A DNA stretch of 64,000 nt from Stomorhina lunata (taxonomy: Eukaryota > Arthropoda > Insecta > Diptera > Rhiniidae), in the NCBI GenBank assembly GCA_933228675.1, contig OW121744.1, positions 93,880,574 to 93,944,573 of the forward strand, in the 5' to 3' direction. A model generated the notes under the pieces. The model worked only from the letters and a program-made list of their open reading frames with translations. It did no database searches and was not told the DNA's origin. Positions 24,221 through 34,032 of this stretch are shown here, piece by piece. Numbering within the stretch: position 1 is the first letter of the stretch; each line of letters begins with the position of its first letter. The position numbers and the translations under genes are program-made.

Positions 24221-24990
24221 ACTCCTCAGGGCGGTGTTCTGTCACCCCTGTTATGGAACCTTGTTATTAAGAAATTGTAAAATTCGATTTTCTGCGCTTT
24301 TAAACAATTGCTTATGCAAATGATGTTGCTGTTGCAACGACTGGAGGTCGTTCTCGCCGCACTTATTAGCTAGAGCGTCTCCAATTGCTTGAGTGTTAAA
24401 ATATGAGATTCATCAATTCACTCTCCCAAAGTTAGACGACATTGAACTAAAGACCTCTGACCATGCCAAACACTTAGGGGTCATTCTGGACTCTGAGCTG
24501 TCCTGGAGCTTAAACACATAATCTAGGGTGTTTAAGGCAGCCATTGCACTCTATTCGTACAGAAGAGCCTAAGGCAACATATGCGGCTATTCCCCTGCTA
24601 ATACTTGAGATGGTTGCAAGACTTATACTTATGTATGGTGCTATTGTTTGGTGGCCTTTTCTATGTAAAGCTAATCAGCGAAGATAGTTTGTCTAAATCC
24701 TAGATCCTCTGCCATGCTAAACTGGCTTTCGGTAAAACTAATGGCTCAAAACGTAGCCCTTACTTTAGCCATTAGGTTAAGCATTACTGAAGAATGATCT
24801 CCTTCTTCTATTAGTCATATCCCCAAAAATATCCACTACTGCATTCCCAACCCATTCTTTGAACGCTCCTTCACCGTAGACATTTTTGGTACCCAAATCG
24901 ACTATGGAGTTGACACCCTGCAGGTATATACCGATGGATCGAAATCGAAAATGGTGTGGGTGAAGGATTTTTTATCTCACTGTCAGGGCT
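24221..24990 (+). pseudogene. Non-LTR retrotransposon RT and RNase H remnant
   Basis: The first stretch encodes TPQGGVLSPLLWNLVI, a reverse transcriptase motif of Jockey/I/R1-type LINEs, ending in a stop. Further on AYANDVAVA matches the catalytic (Y/F)ADD box with the first Asp changed to Asn (about 24310-24335). AKHLGVILDSELSW follows near 24463-24510, then ARLILMYGAIVWWPF near 24614-24660. Near 24922-24945 VYTDGSK is the start of an RNase H domain. Frames change repeatedly and stops are frequent, so this is a dead fragment. The RNase H points to an I, LOA or R1-type lineage. The exact clade is not settled. Confidence 0.88.
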
Positions 24991-25094
24991 AAATCCACTT
25001 GAAAAAAAATTAATTTTCAAAAAAAGCGGCGGTTCACCTCATAACTCAGCTAGCCAATGGTTATTGAGTATTAGGCTATGTAAAACTTCTCTAA

Positions 25095-25485
25095 CTAATG
25101 CATTTGCCGTTCGGAGCCGGAGTTAAAACGTAGCTTTGAAAGATTTCCAAGCTTTGAAAGATTTTCCTCTACTTGCGCTTTGCATCGAATTTTCGGATGT
25201 CTTTTTTTACAAATTCCCTCAGGATCGTTTTCGAATAGTTTTCTTGCTGGAGTGTTTTCATCCATACCCACAATATGTGCCAGCCAATGCAGCCGCCACT
25301 GTTTGATGCGCTTTGCTGAGTCGATGTCAGAGTATAACTTATATAACTCATGGTTCATTCGATGTCGGTATTCATGTGAAGTCTGATCCAATATTTTTCG
25401 TAGAAACTTTCTCTCAAAAACTCCGAGAAAAGCTTCATCGCCTGTGCAAGTACCCATGATTCAGCACCATATAATAACACGGGTA
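25095..25485 (-). pseudogene. Non-LTR retrotransposon C-terminal remnant
   Basis: On the minus strand VILYGAESWVL shifts into a frame of 120 residues with LGVFERKFLRKILDQ, RRMNHELYKLYSDID-like spacing, LHWLAHIVGMDENTPARKLF and PKIRCKAQVEENL. These are the C-terminal motifs that follow the RT domain in a widespread insect endonuclease-reverse transcriptase family. One frameshift separates LYGAESW from the main frame. A homologous, more broken copy lies at 29350-29690. Confidence 0.85.
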
Positions 25486-26580
25486 CTATAAGCTATTACA
25501 AAACCGTGTACAAAGCTATAACTGGTCCTTCGATTGTGCTGTACTTGCTCCTACTTACCTGTTCCCATTCATCTAGCTATTTAGATGTTGCATCCACAAT
25601 ATGCTGCAGCACTTGTTTGCTTGCTATTTGTATTAGATTCTTCTATTTTTTTTATCAGCCGAATTTTGTTGCTTGCTCTACACATTTTATGTTGTTGTTG
25701 TTGAGTGTGTTGCATGTTGTTAACAAGGTGAAATGATTTCTTAACATGTTACCACCGCCACCAACAACATCAAAAGCAGAAGCAGGCAACAACATCAACA
25801 GCAACTTTACATTAAGATTTATTCGGAAAATATTGTTTTTTTTTTGTTTTTCTGCTGTTGCTAAAGCAGTTCCTAATATATATAGTATATGTGGATCTAT
25901 GAGGAGTATAAAGTTGTCTAAACTCTATTTATTAGTAGCAGTTGTGTAGTTGTTGCAGGCAGCAGCAGTTGTTTTAATAAATGTTCAACATGAAAATCTT
26001 TAGCTTGAGTTTAGTCGTTTTTTTTTTCTGTGGCATCATTTGCTGCTACTACTATCTAACTATTTTGCCTTTACATACGTTCTTCTCTGAGATATATTGT
26101 ATATTTTTTTCAAAGTATTTCTATGTATTTTTTATGATTTTGTTGTACTATTTTTTATTTTAGTTGTTTTAATAATTCTACAAGTGTAAGTTTACCTTGT
26201 ACCATGAGCTTGACCTGATTTATTTAAATACAGTAGAATGTTGAAAAATTTAAATAAAAAAAAGCTCTAACAAAAAATAGAACTTTAACATATTTATAGC
26301 ATAGTTTCTATCTACTCTATATCTACTATATTTCTATGCAAATGGTTGTTGTATATCAAATTAAATTATAGAAATTTCTTTATCTTGTTATTTTTTTCTT
26401 GTTTTCTAGTTTAGATATTTATTATGACTCTACATATTTTTATGTTAGCAGTTCTTATAGTAGATTTTATATATTTGCTAATATTTAATATATTTTAATT
26501 GGAATTTTGTTAAATTTAAGAATCAATCTTAATCCGTTTTTTAGCTATGATTTCGGGAAATCTTAATCTTATCTTATTAT
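25486..26580. other. Spacer with CAA/CAG-type triplet patches, no gene seen
   Basis: AT-rich sequence with imperfect triplet-rich patches near 25690-25805 (ACAACATCAA, GTTGTTGTTG) and 25935-25975. Short open frames are present but lack a recognisable domain. Confidence 0.5.
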
Positions 26581-26581
26581 A

Positions 26582-28067
26582 TTCTTAAACGAGCAATAAT
26601 TGTATATATATATATATATAGAATGGCTATCTCGAAAACGGTTTTAACGATTTTGATAAAATTTGGACAGTGGGTATCTTTTTTGATGTATAGGTCAAAG
26701 AAGAAGGGACTTTTGGAACTTTTACCTCTAAGAGGGTAAAACCGGGTAAAAAGGGGAAAAATCGAAAACGCTATATCTCCTAAAGTAATAGGTATAGAAA
26801 CAAAATTAAAATTACGTTTTAAACAGCTATGAAAATAAGCGGACAGGTATTTGGTACTTTTTTGAAACTATGTCCGAAAGGGGGTAAAAAAGGGTGAAAA
26901 TAGTTTTTTTTGCACCTTTTTAACCCACTCTTATATTTTAAACGAAAGAATATAGAAAGAAACTTGGTACTGCAATCAATAGATGTAAAAGAAACATGAA
27001 ACACGCATTTGGTACTTTTTTTATTTTGTAGCCAAAATGGGTAAAAAAGGGATAAAATGATAACTTAACATCTCCAAAGTAATATGAATAGGAACATTAT
27101 ACATTATGTTAAATGCGTTTTAAAAAAATGTACCGAATTCAATTGGCACCAAAAAAGTACCAAATATACATATGGAACTTTTAGAAATTAGGGAATAAAA
27201 AGGGGGAAAAATTAGTATTATTTTAAACAAATGAATGTTTGTCTGTATGTATGTTCTTTATAGAATAGTAAACTGTGAATTTGATTGTGTTATGCTCTTT
27301 AGCGAAGATGTTGCGGATAAGCCGGCGAAGGTTTTAAAGTTGATAAGACTAATTTCCGACAGATGGCGCCACTGAAAATTACTAAAAATTAATTAAATCG
27401 TAAACTGTACATTTGATCATGCTATGATCTTTGGCAAAGTTGTAGCGCATGAGCCGACGAAGGCTTTTTAGTTGGTATGAATAATTTCCGACAGGTGGAG
27501 CTACAGAAACTTACTCAAAGTCAATTTAATCGTAATCTGTACATTTAATCATGCTACAATCTTTAGCAAAGTTGTTGCACATGAGCCGACGAAGGTTTCT
27601 TAGTTGGTATGAAGAAATTTCGACAGGTGGCGCTACTGAAATTTACTCAAAGTCAATTTAAAAGTTCAGCAAAGTTGTTACGGATAAGCCGAAGAAGGTT
27701 TATGAATTGGAATAAGCAAAGTCCGACAGGTGGCGCCACAGAAAACTACTCAAAATAAATTAAATCGTAAACTGTGCATTTGATCAGACTATAATCTTAG
27801 CAAAGTTGTTGCGCATGAGTCGACAGAGGTTTCTGTTGATATGAATAATTTCCAAAATTATTCAAAATGAGTTAAACTGTAAACTATGCAAACTATGTGT
27901 TGGTCGGACAAAATAAATCAAATAATTCTAAATTAACTGAATATTTCTACAATGTCTTTCCTCTAAATTTATTTTAGCACTTTATAATATAAAATATATG
28001 AAAACTTTAAAATTTTCCTCAAAATGCTTATCATAAAGCTCCGAGCAAGGCTCGGTCTACCAGGTAC
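26582..28067 (-). mobile_element. 1.45-kb dispersed repeat, copy 3
   Basis: Minus-strand copy. It begins on the plus strand with ATTCTTAAACGAGCAATAAT, a short (TA)n and GAATGGCTATCTCGAAAACG, and ends with the hairpin CCGAGCAAGGCTCGG and TCTACCAGGTAC. It is very similar to copy 1, so it is young. Copy 4 follows head to tail with no intervening sequence. Confidence 0.9.
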
Positions 28068-29225
28068 TTATATTCTTAAACGAACAATAATTGTATATAT
28101 ATATATATATAGAATGGCTATCTCGAAAACGGCTCTAACGATTTTGATAAAATTTGGACAGTGGGTATCTTTTTTGATGTATAGGTCAAAGAAGAAGGGA
28201 CTTTTGGAACTTTTACCTCTAAGAGGGTAAAACCGGGTAAAAAGGGGAAAAAATCGAAAACGCTATATCTCCTAAAGTAATAGGTATAGAAACAAAATTA
28301 AAATTAAGTTTTAAACAGCTATGAAAATAAGTGGACAGGTATTTGGTACTTTTTTGAAACTATGTCCGATAGGGGGTAAAAAGGGTGAAAATAGTTTTTT
28401 TTGCAACTTTTTAACCCACTCTTATATTTTAAACGAAAGAATATAGAAAGAAACTTGGTACTGCAATCAATAGATGTAAAAGAAACATGAAACACGTATT
28501 TGGTACTTTTTTTATTTTGTAGCCAAAATGGGTAAAAAAGGGATAAAATGATAACTTAACATCTCCAAAGTAATATGAATAGGAACATTATACATTATGT
28601 TAAATGCGTTTTTAAAAAATGTACCGAATTCAATTGGCACCAAAAAAGTACCAAATATACATATGGAACTTTTAGAAATTAGGGAATAAAAAGGGGGAAA
28701 ATTAGTATTATTTTAAACAAATGAATGTTTGTCTGTATGTATGTTCTTTATAGAATAGTAAACTGTGAATTTGATTGTGTTATGCTCTTTAGCGAAGATG
28801 TTGCGGATAATCCGGCGAAGGTTTTAAAGTTGATAAGACTAATTTCCGACAGATGGCGCCACTGAAAATTACCAAAAATTAATTAAATCGTAAACTGTAC
28901 ATTTGATCATGCTATGATCTTTAGCAAAGTTGTAGCGCATGAGCCGACGAAGGCTTTTTAGTTGGTATGAATAATTTCCGACAGGTGGCGCTGTTGATAT
29001 GAATAATTTCCAAAATTATTCAAAATGAGTTAAACTGTAAACTATGCAAACTATGTGTTGGTCGGACAAAATAAATCAAATAATTCAAAATTAACTGAAT
29101 ATTTCTGCAATGTCTTTCCTCTAAATTTATTTTAGCACTTTATAATATAAAATATATAAAAACTTTAAAATTTTCCTCAAAATGCCTATCATAAAGCTCC
29201 GAGCATGGCTCGGTCTACCAGGTAC
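28068..29225 (-). mobile_element. 1.45-kb dispersed repeat, copy 4 (internally shortened)
   Basis: Near-identical to copy 3 from its (TA)n end to about 28985, where ACAGGTGGCGCTG jumps to TTGATATGAATAATTTCC. About 300 bp of the internal repeats are missing. It ends with GCTCGGTCTACCAGGTAC. The head-to-tail pair could be a tandem insertion, or recombination between copies. Confidence 0.9.
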
Positions 29226-29349
29226 TTACTTTACTTAAATGGCCTATATTACAACAAGTTAAGGTCAAAGAACGAGCATAAATTAGTATTCTATGCGCTT
29301 CGATCTTATGCGCATATTGTCCAATTTCGTAGGCAAAGCTTTTGTATAT

Positions 29350-29690
29350 TTTCTTCTACTTGGTCCTTCCATTGAAGTTTCGGTCGTCCTTTTCTGCGAG
29401 TTCCCTCGGGATAATTTTTGAATGCTCTTCTTGCTGGAGTATTTTCATCCAATCGCCCAACATGTTCTACCAAGGCAACCGCTGTTATTTAATTCCTTTT
29501 ACCGATCTCAACGTCAGCGTATAGCTCATAAATCGGTGCCGATATTCATTGTTGAAGCTGATTGGTCCATAAATTTTTCGTCGAAACTTTCTATCAAAAA
29601 TTCCAAGAATTGGTTCATCTGTTTGTCCAAGTGGCCATGATTCAGCACCATATAAACGGGTAGTATAAGCGTTTTGTAAATCGTAATTTT
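29350..29690 (-). pseudogene. Non-LTR retrotransposon C-terminal remnant
   Basis: Minus-strand translation gives RLYGAESWPLGQTDEPILG and IFDRKFRRKIYGPI, then after frameshifts YELYADVEIGKRN, VEHVGRLDENTPARRAF and RKGRPKLQWKDQVEE. This is the same C-terminal region as at 25095-25485, with the MDENTPAR-type motif preserved but at least two frameshifts. Confidence 0.85.
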
Positions 29691-29914
29691 AGTTCTTACA
29701 GATAGAGCTTTATTTTTTATCTGCCTACTTCGGCCGAAATAGCATCAGTTATCAAAATTGGTCGGCGCAAATAGAACAGAACAGAAAAATAGTCCTCAGA
29801 GTTGCCGTTTTTTAAACTTTCAACTAAAATAGGTATTTTTTTCAATGTGTCGTTCTAACGTTTAAAAACTAAAAATTTTATACTCCATTTTTTTAAATAT
29901 TTTTACCAAATATG
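29691..29914. other. Spacer, no feature seen
   Basis: AT-rich sequence between the retrotransposon remnant and the first 30-bp satellite units. Confidence 0.5.
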
Positions 29915-29965
29915 TCTCTATAGAAAATTTTTTTATCAAAAATTTTTCTATAGAAAATTTTTTTA
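29915..29965 (+). repeat. 30-bp satellite, left stub
   Basis: One and a half monomers (TCTATAGAAAATTTTTTTA followed by TCAAAAATTTTTC) identical to the array that resumes at 33839. The 463-bp palindromic array therefore interrupts this satellite. Confidence 0.9.
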
Positions 29966-30078
29966 GATTGAAAAATTAGGTTTAATCAGGCTTGAGTTCA
30001 TTTAACTTTCAAATTATTAATTTTGAAAATTTGAAAAGTAATTGTGGAGAAAAACTGAAAAAATTATTTTTGAACGCG

Positions 30079-30130
30079 GCTCAGTGGATTGCAATTTCTG
30101 TCCCGCCACAGGACGTCATCAGCACTTAGC
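30079..30130 (-). ncRNA. Hammerhead ribozyme-like motif, unit L1
   Basis: Minus strand, 5' to 3': GCT-A-AGTG (stem I 5' side), CTGATGA, C, GTCC, 7-nt loop, GGAC, A, GAAA, TT-GC-AAT, C, CACT-G-AGC (stem I 3' side). Stem I is AGTG/CACT plus GCT/AGC around an A/G mismatch. Stem II is GTCC/GGAC. Stem III is ATT/AAT with a GC loop. Cleavage would follow the C of AATC. The odd point is a C and an A flanking stem II where natural hammerheads have a G-C pair. Confidence 0.65.
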
Positions 30131-30541
30131 GCCCTCGACCACAGTCGAGTTGTCAAATTGCAGAGATAATCATCAATTTAACTCATTGAGTTTGATCGAA
30201 CATCACTACGTTTAATTGATTGTGTATTCTCCTATTACTTGTTTTGCTCGATCTTTTCACTTGCCGTTGGCATGTAGAGAAGAACAAGACTTTTTGGTTT
30301 GATGCTATTTTTAGAATAGTAACAATGTTAACAACATATGTATGTAAGTAAATTACATGAATGTATGTAAATGCAACGTGCCCTTTGCTTTTATTTATTT
30401 GGGAATTAATTATTCGAACTTTAAAATTGATTGAAAAATTAGGTTTAATCAGGCTTGAGTTCATTTAACTTTCAAATTATTAATTTTGAAAATTTGAAAA
30501 GTAATTGTGGAGAAAAACTGAAAAAATTATTTTTGAACGCG

Positions 30542-30593
30542 GCTCAGTGGATTGCAATTTCTGTCCCGCCACAGGACGTCATCAGCACTTAGC
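30542..30593 (-). ncRNA. Hammerhead ribozyme-like motif, unit L2
   Basis: Identical to the motif at 30079, exactly 463 bp further on. Confidence 0.65.
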
Positions 30594-31004
30594 GCCCTCG
30601 ACCACAGTCGAGTTGTCAAATTGCAGAGATAATCATCAATTTAACTCATTGAGTTTGATCGAACATCACTACGTTTAATTGATTGTGTATTCTCCTATTA
30701 CTTGTTTTGCTCGATCTTTTCACTTGCCGTTGGCATGTAGAGAAGAACAAGACTTTTTGGTTTGATGCTATTTTTAGAATAGTAACAATGTTAACAACAT
30801 ATGTATGTAAGTAAATTACATGAATGTATGTAAATGCAACGTGCCCTTTGCTTTTATTTATTTGGGAATTAATTATTCGAACTTTAAAATTGATTGAAAA
30901 ATTAGGTTTAATCAGGCTTGAGTTCATTTAACTTTCAAATTATTAATTTTGAAAATTTGAAAAGTAATTGTGGAGAAAAACTGAAAAAATTATTTTTGAA
31001 CGCG

Positions 31005-31056
31005 GCTCAGTGGATTGCAATTTCTGTCCCGCCACAGGACGTCATCAGCACTTAGC
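31005..31056 (-). ncRNA. Hammerhead ribozyme-like motif, unit L3
   Basis: Identical to the motif at 30079. Confidence 0.65.
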
Positions 31057-31467
31057 GCCCTCGACCACAGTCGAGTTGTCAAATTGCAGAGATAATCATC
31101 AATTTAACTCATTGAGTTTGATCGAACATCACTACGTTTAATTGATTGTGTATTCTCCTATTACTTGTTTTGCTCGATCTTTTCACTTGCCGTTGGCATG
31201 TAGAGAAGAACAAGACTTTTTGGTTTGATGCTATTTTTAGAATAGTAACAATGTTAACAACATATGTATGTAAGTAAATTACATGAATGTATGTAAATGC
31301 AACGTGCCCTTTGCTTTTATTTATTTGGGAATTAATTATTCGAACTTTAAAATTGATTGAAAAATTAGGTTTAATCAGGCTTGAGTTCATTTAACTTTCA
31401 AATTATTAATTTTGAAAATTTGAAAAGTAATTGTGGAGAAAAACTGAAAAAATTATTTTTGAACGCG

Positions 31468-31519
31468 GCTCAGTGGATTGCAATTTCTGTCCCGCCACAG
31501 GACGTCATCAGCACTTAGC
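31468..31519 (-). ncRNA. Hammerhead ribozyme-like motif, unit L4
   Basis: Identical to the motif at 30079. Confidence 0.65.
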
Positions 31520-31930
31520 GCCCTCGACCACAGTCGAGTTGTCAAATTGCAGAGATAATCATCAATTTAACTCATTGAGTTTGATCGAACATCACTACGT
31601 TTAATTGATTGTGTATTCTCCTATTACTTGTTTTGCTCGATCTTTTCACTTGCCGTTGGCATGTAGAGAAGAACAAGACTTTTTGGTTTGATGCTATTTT
31701 TAGAATAGTAACAATGTTAACAACATATGTATGTAAGTAAATTACATGAATGTATGTAAATGCAACGTGCCCTTTGCTTTTATTTATTTGGGAATTAATT
31801 ATTCGAACTTTAAAATTGATTGAAAAATTAGGTTTAATCAGGCTTGAGTTCATTTAACTTTCAAATTATTAATTTTGAAAATTTGAAAAGTAATTGTGGA
31901 GAAAAACTGAAAAAATTATTTTTGAACGCG

Positions 31931-31982
31931 GCTCAGTGGATTGCAATTTCTGTCCCGCCACAGGACGTCATCAGCACTTAGC
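31931..31982 (-). ncRNA. Hammerhead ribozyme-like motif, unit L5 (partial unit)
   Basis: Identical motif in the truncated unit that abuts the inversion point. Confidence 0.65.
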
Positions 31983-32254
31983 GCCCTCGACCACAGTCGA
32001 GTTGTCAAATTGCAGAGATAATCATCAATTTAACTCATTGAGTTTGATCGAACATCACTACGTTTAATTGATTGTGTATTCTACTATTACTTGTTTTGCT
32101 CGATCTTTTCACTTGCCGTTGGCATGTAGAGAAGAACAAGACTTTTTGGTTTGATGCTATTTTTAGAATAGTAACAATGTTAACAACAATTTAACTCAAT
32201 GAGTTAAATTGATGATTATCTCTGCAATTTGACAACTCGACTGTGGTCGAGGGC

Positions 32255-32306
32255 GCTAAGTGCTGATGACGTCCTGTGGCGGGACAGAAATTGCAATCCA
32301 CTGAGC
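32255..32306 (+). ncRNA. Hammerhead ribozyme-like motif, unit R1
   Basis: Plus-strand copy of the motif described at 30079: CTGATGA at 32263-32269, GTCC 32271-32274, GGAC 32282-32285, GAAA 32287-32290. The predicted cleavage lies between 32298 and 32299. Confidence 0.65.
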
Positions 32307-32717
32307 CGCGTTCAAAAATAATTTTTTCAGTTTTTCTCCACAATTACTTTTCAAATTTTCAAAATTAATAATTTGAAAGTTAAATGAACTCAAGCCTGAT
32401 TAAACCTAATTTTTCAATCAATTTTAAAGTTCGAATAATTAATTCCCAAATAAATAAAAGCAAAGGGCACGTTGCATTTACATACATTCATGTAATTTAC
32501 TTACATACATATGTTGTTAACATTGTTACTATTCTAAAAATAGCATCAAACCAAAAAGTCTTGTTCTTCTCTACATGCCAACGGCAAGTGAAAAGATCGA
32601 GCAAAACAAGTAATAGGAGAATACACAATCAATTAAACGTAGTGATGTTCGATCAAACTCAATGAGTTAAATTGATGATTATCTCTGCAATTTGACAACT
32701 CGACTGTGGTCGAGGGC

Positions 32718-32769
32718 GCTAAGTGCTGATGACGTCCTGTGGCGGGACAGAAATTGCAATCCACTGAGC
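32718..32769 (+). ncRNA. Hammerhead ribozyme-like motif, unit R2
   Basis: Identical to unit R1, 463 bp further on. The predicted cleavage lies between 32761 and 32762. Confidence 0.65.
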
Positions 32770-33173
32770 CGCGTTCAAAAATAATTTTTTCAGTTTTTCT
32801 CCACAATTACTTTTCAAATTTTCAAAATTAATAATTTGAAAGTTAAATGAACTCAAGCCTGATTAAACCTAATTTTTCAATCAATTTTAAAGTTCGAATA
32901 ATTAATTCCCAAATAAATAAAAGCAAAGGGCACGTTGCATTTACATACATTCATGTAATTTACTTACATACATATGTTGTTAACATTGTTACTATTCTAA
33001 AAATAGCATCAAACCAAAAAGTCTTGTTCTTCTCTCACGGCAAGTGAAAAGATCGAGCAAAACAAGTAATAGGAGAATACACAATCAATTAAACGTAGTG
33101 ATGTTCGATCAAACTCAATGAGTTAAATTGATGATTATCTCTGCAATTTGACAACTCGACTGTGGTCGAGGGC

Positions 33174-33225
33174 GCTAAGTGCTGATGACGTCCTGTGGCG
33201 GGACAGAAATTGCAATCCACTGAGC
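33174..33225 (+). ncRNA. Hammerhead ribozyme-like motif, unit R3
   Basis: Identical to unit R1, 456 bp after R2 because of the 7-bp deletion upstream. Confidence 0.65.
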
Positions 33226-33636
33226 CGCGTTCAAAAATAATTTTTTCAGTTTTTCTCCACAATTACTTTTCAAATTTTCAAAATTAATAATTTGAAAGTT
33301 AAATGAACTCAAGCCTGATTAAACCTAATTTTTCAATCAATTTTAAAGTTCGAATAATTAATTCCCAAATAAATAAAAGCAAAGGGCACGTTGCATTTAC
33401 ATACATTCATGTAATTTACTTACATACATATGTTGTTAACATTGTTACTATTCTAAAAATAGCATCAAACCAAAAAGTCTTGTTCTTCTCTACATGCCAA
33501 CGGCAAGTGAAAAGATCGAGCAAAACAAGTAATAGGAGAATACACAATCAATTAAACGTAGTGATGTTCGATCAAACTCAATGAGTTAAATTGATGATTA
33601 TCTCTGCAATTTGACAACTCGACTGTGGTCGAGGGC

Positions 33637-33688
33637 GCTAAGTGCTGATGACGTCCTGTGGCGGGACAGAAATTGCAATCCACTGAGC
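33637..33688 (+). ncRNA. Hammerhead ribozyme-like motif, unit R4
   Basis: Identical to unit R1, 463 bp after R3. Confidence 0.65.
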
Positions 33689-33838
33689 CGCGTTCAAAAA
33701 TAATTTTTTCAGTTTTTCTCCACAATTACTTTTCAAATTTTCAAAATTAATAATTTGAAAGTTAAATGAACTCAAGCCTGATTAAACCTAATTTTTCAAT
33801 CAATTTTAAAGTTCGAATAATTAATTCCCAAATAAATA

Positions 33839-34031
33839 GAAAATTTTTTTATCAAAAATTTTTCTATAGAAAATTTTTTTATCAAAAATTTTTCTATAGA
33901 AAATTTTTTTATCAAAAATTTTTCTATAGAAAATTTTTTTATCAAAAATTTTTCTATAGAAAATTTTTTTATCAAAAATTTTTCTATAGAAAATTTTTTT
34001 ATCAAAAATTTTTGTATAGAAATTTTTTTTA
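33839..34031 (+). repeat. 30-bp satellite, middle block
   Basis: Six near-identical 30-bp monomers (TAGAAAATTTTTTTATC then AAAAATTTTTCTA) between the 463-bp array and a Penelope-like fragment. The period is a multiple of 3, so open frames of a 10-residue repeat appear on both strands and are not genes. Confidence 0.95.
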
Positions 34032-34032
34032 C

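Larger units (their letters stand above)
29966..32188 (-). repeat. 463-bp tandem repeat, left arm (4.8 units)
   Basis: Head-to-tail units with an exact 463-bp period, virtually identical to one another (one visible change, CTCCTATTAC to CTACTATTAC near 32083). Each unit holds one hammerhead-like motif on the minus strand and a 93-codon open frame on the same strand, which I do not consider a gene. GC content is locally higher around the ribozyme segment (GCCACAGGACGTCATC, GCGCCCTCGACCAC). The arm starts mid-unit beside the 30-bp satellite and ends mid-unit at the inversion point. Confidence 0.97.
32193..33838 (+). repeat. 463-bp tandem repeat, inverted right arm (3.55 units)
   Basis: Same unit as the left arm but reverse-complemented, starting after a 4-nt spacer. 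A near-palindrome centred on AACTCAATGAGTT lies at the junction (about 32187-32211). The second unit has lost 7 bp in the segment before CGGCAAGTG (near 33035), so its period is 456. The arm ends mid-unit at CCCAAATAAATA, where the 30-bp satellite resumes. Confidence 0.97.

Noticed and set aside
32235..32260. Possible tRNA B-box-like GTGGTCGAGGGC in the 463-bp unit
   Set aside because: It does not match the B-box consensus GGTTCGANTCC and no cloverleaf can be drawn.
32384..32665. 93-codon open frame, identical in seven complete units of the 463-bp array (a 66-codon truncated form at 32847)
   Set aside because: The copies are identical at DNA level, so conservation of the frame says nothing about selection. 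The protein has no recognisable domain and the 7-bp deletion in one unit simply truncates it.
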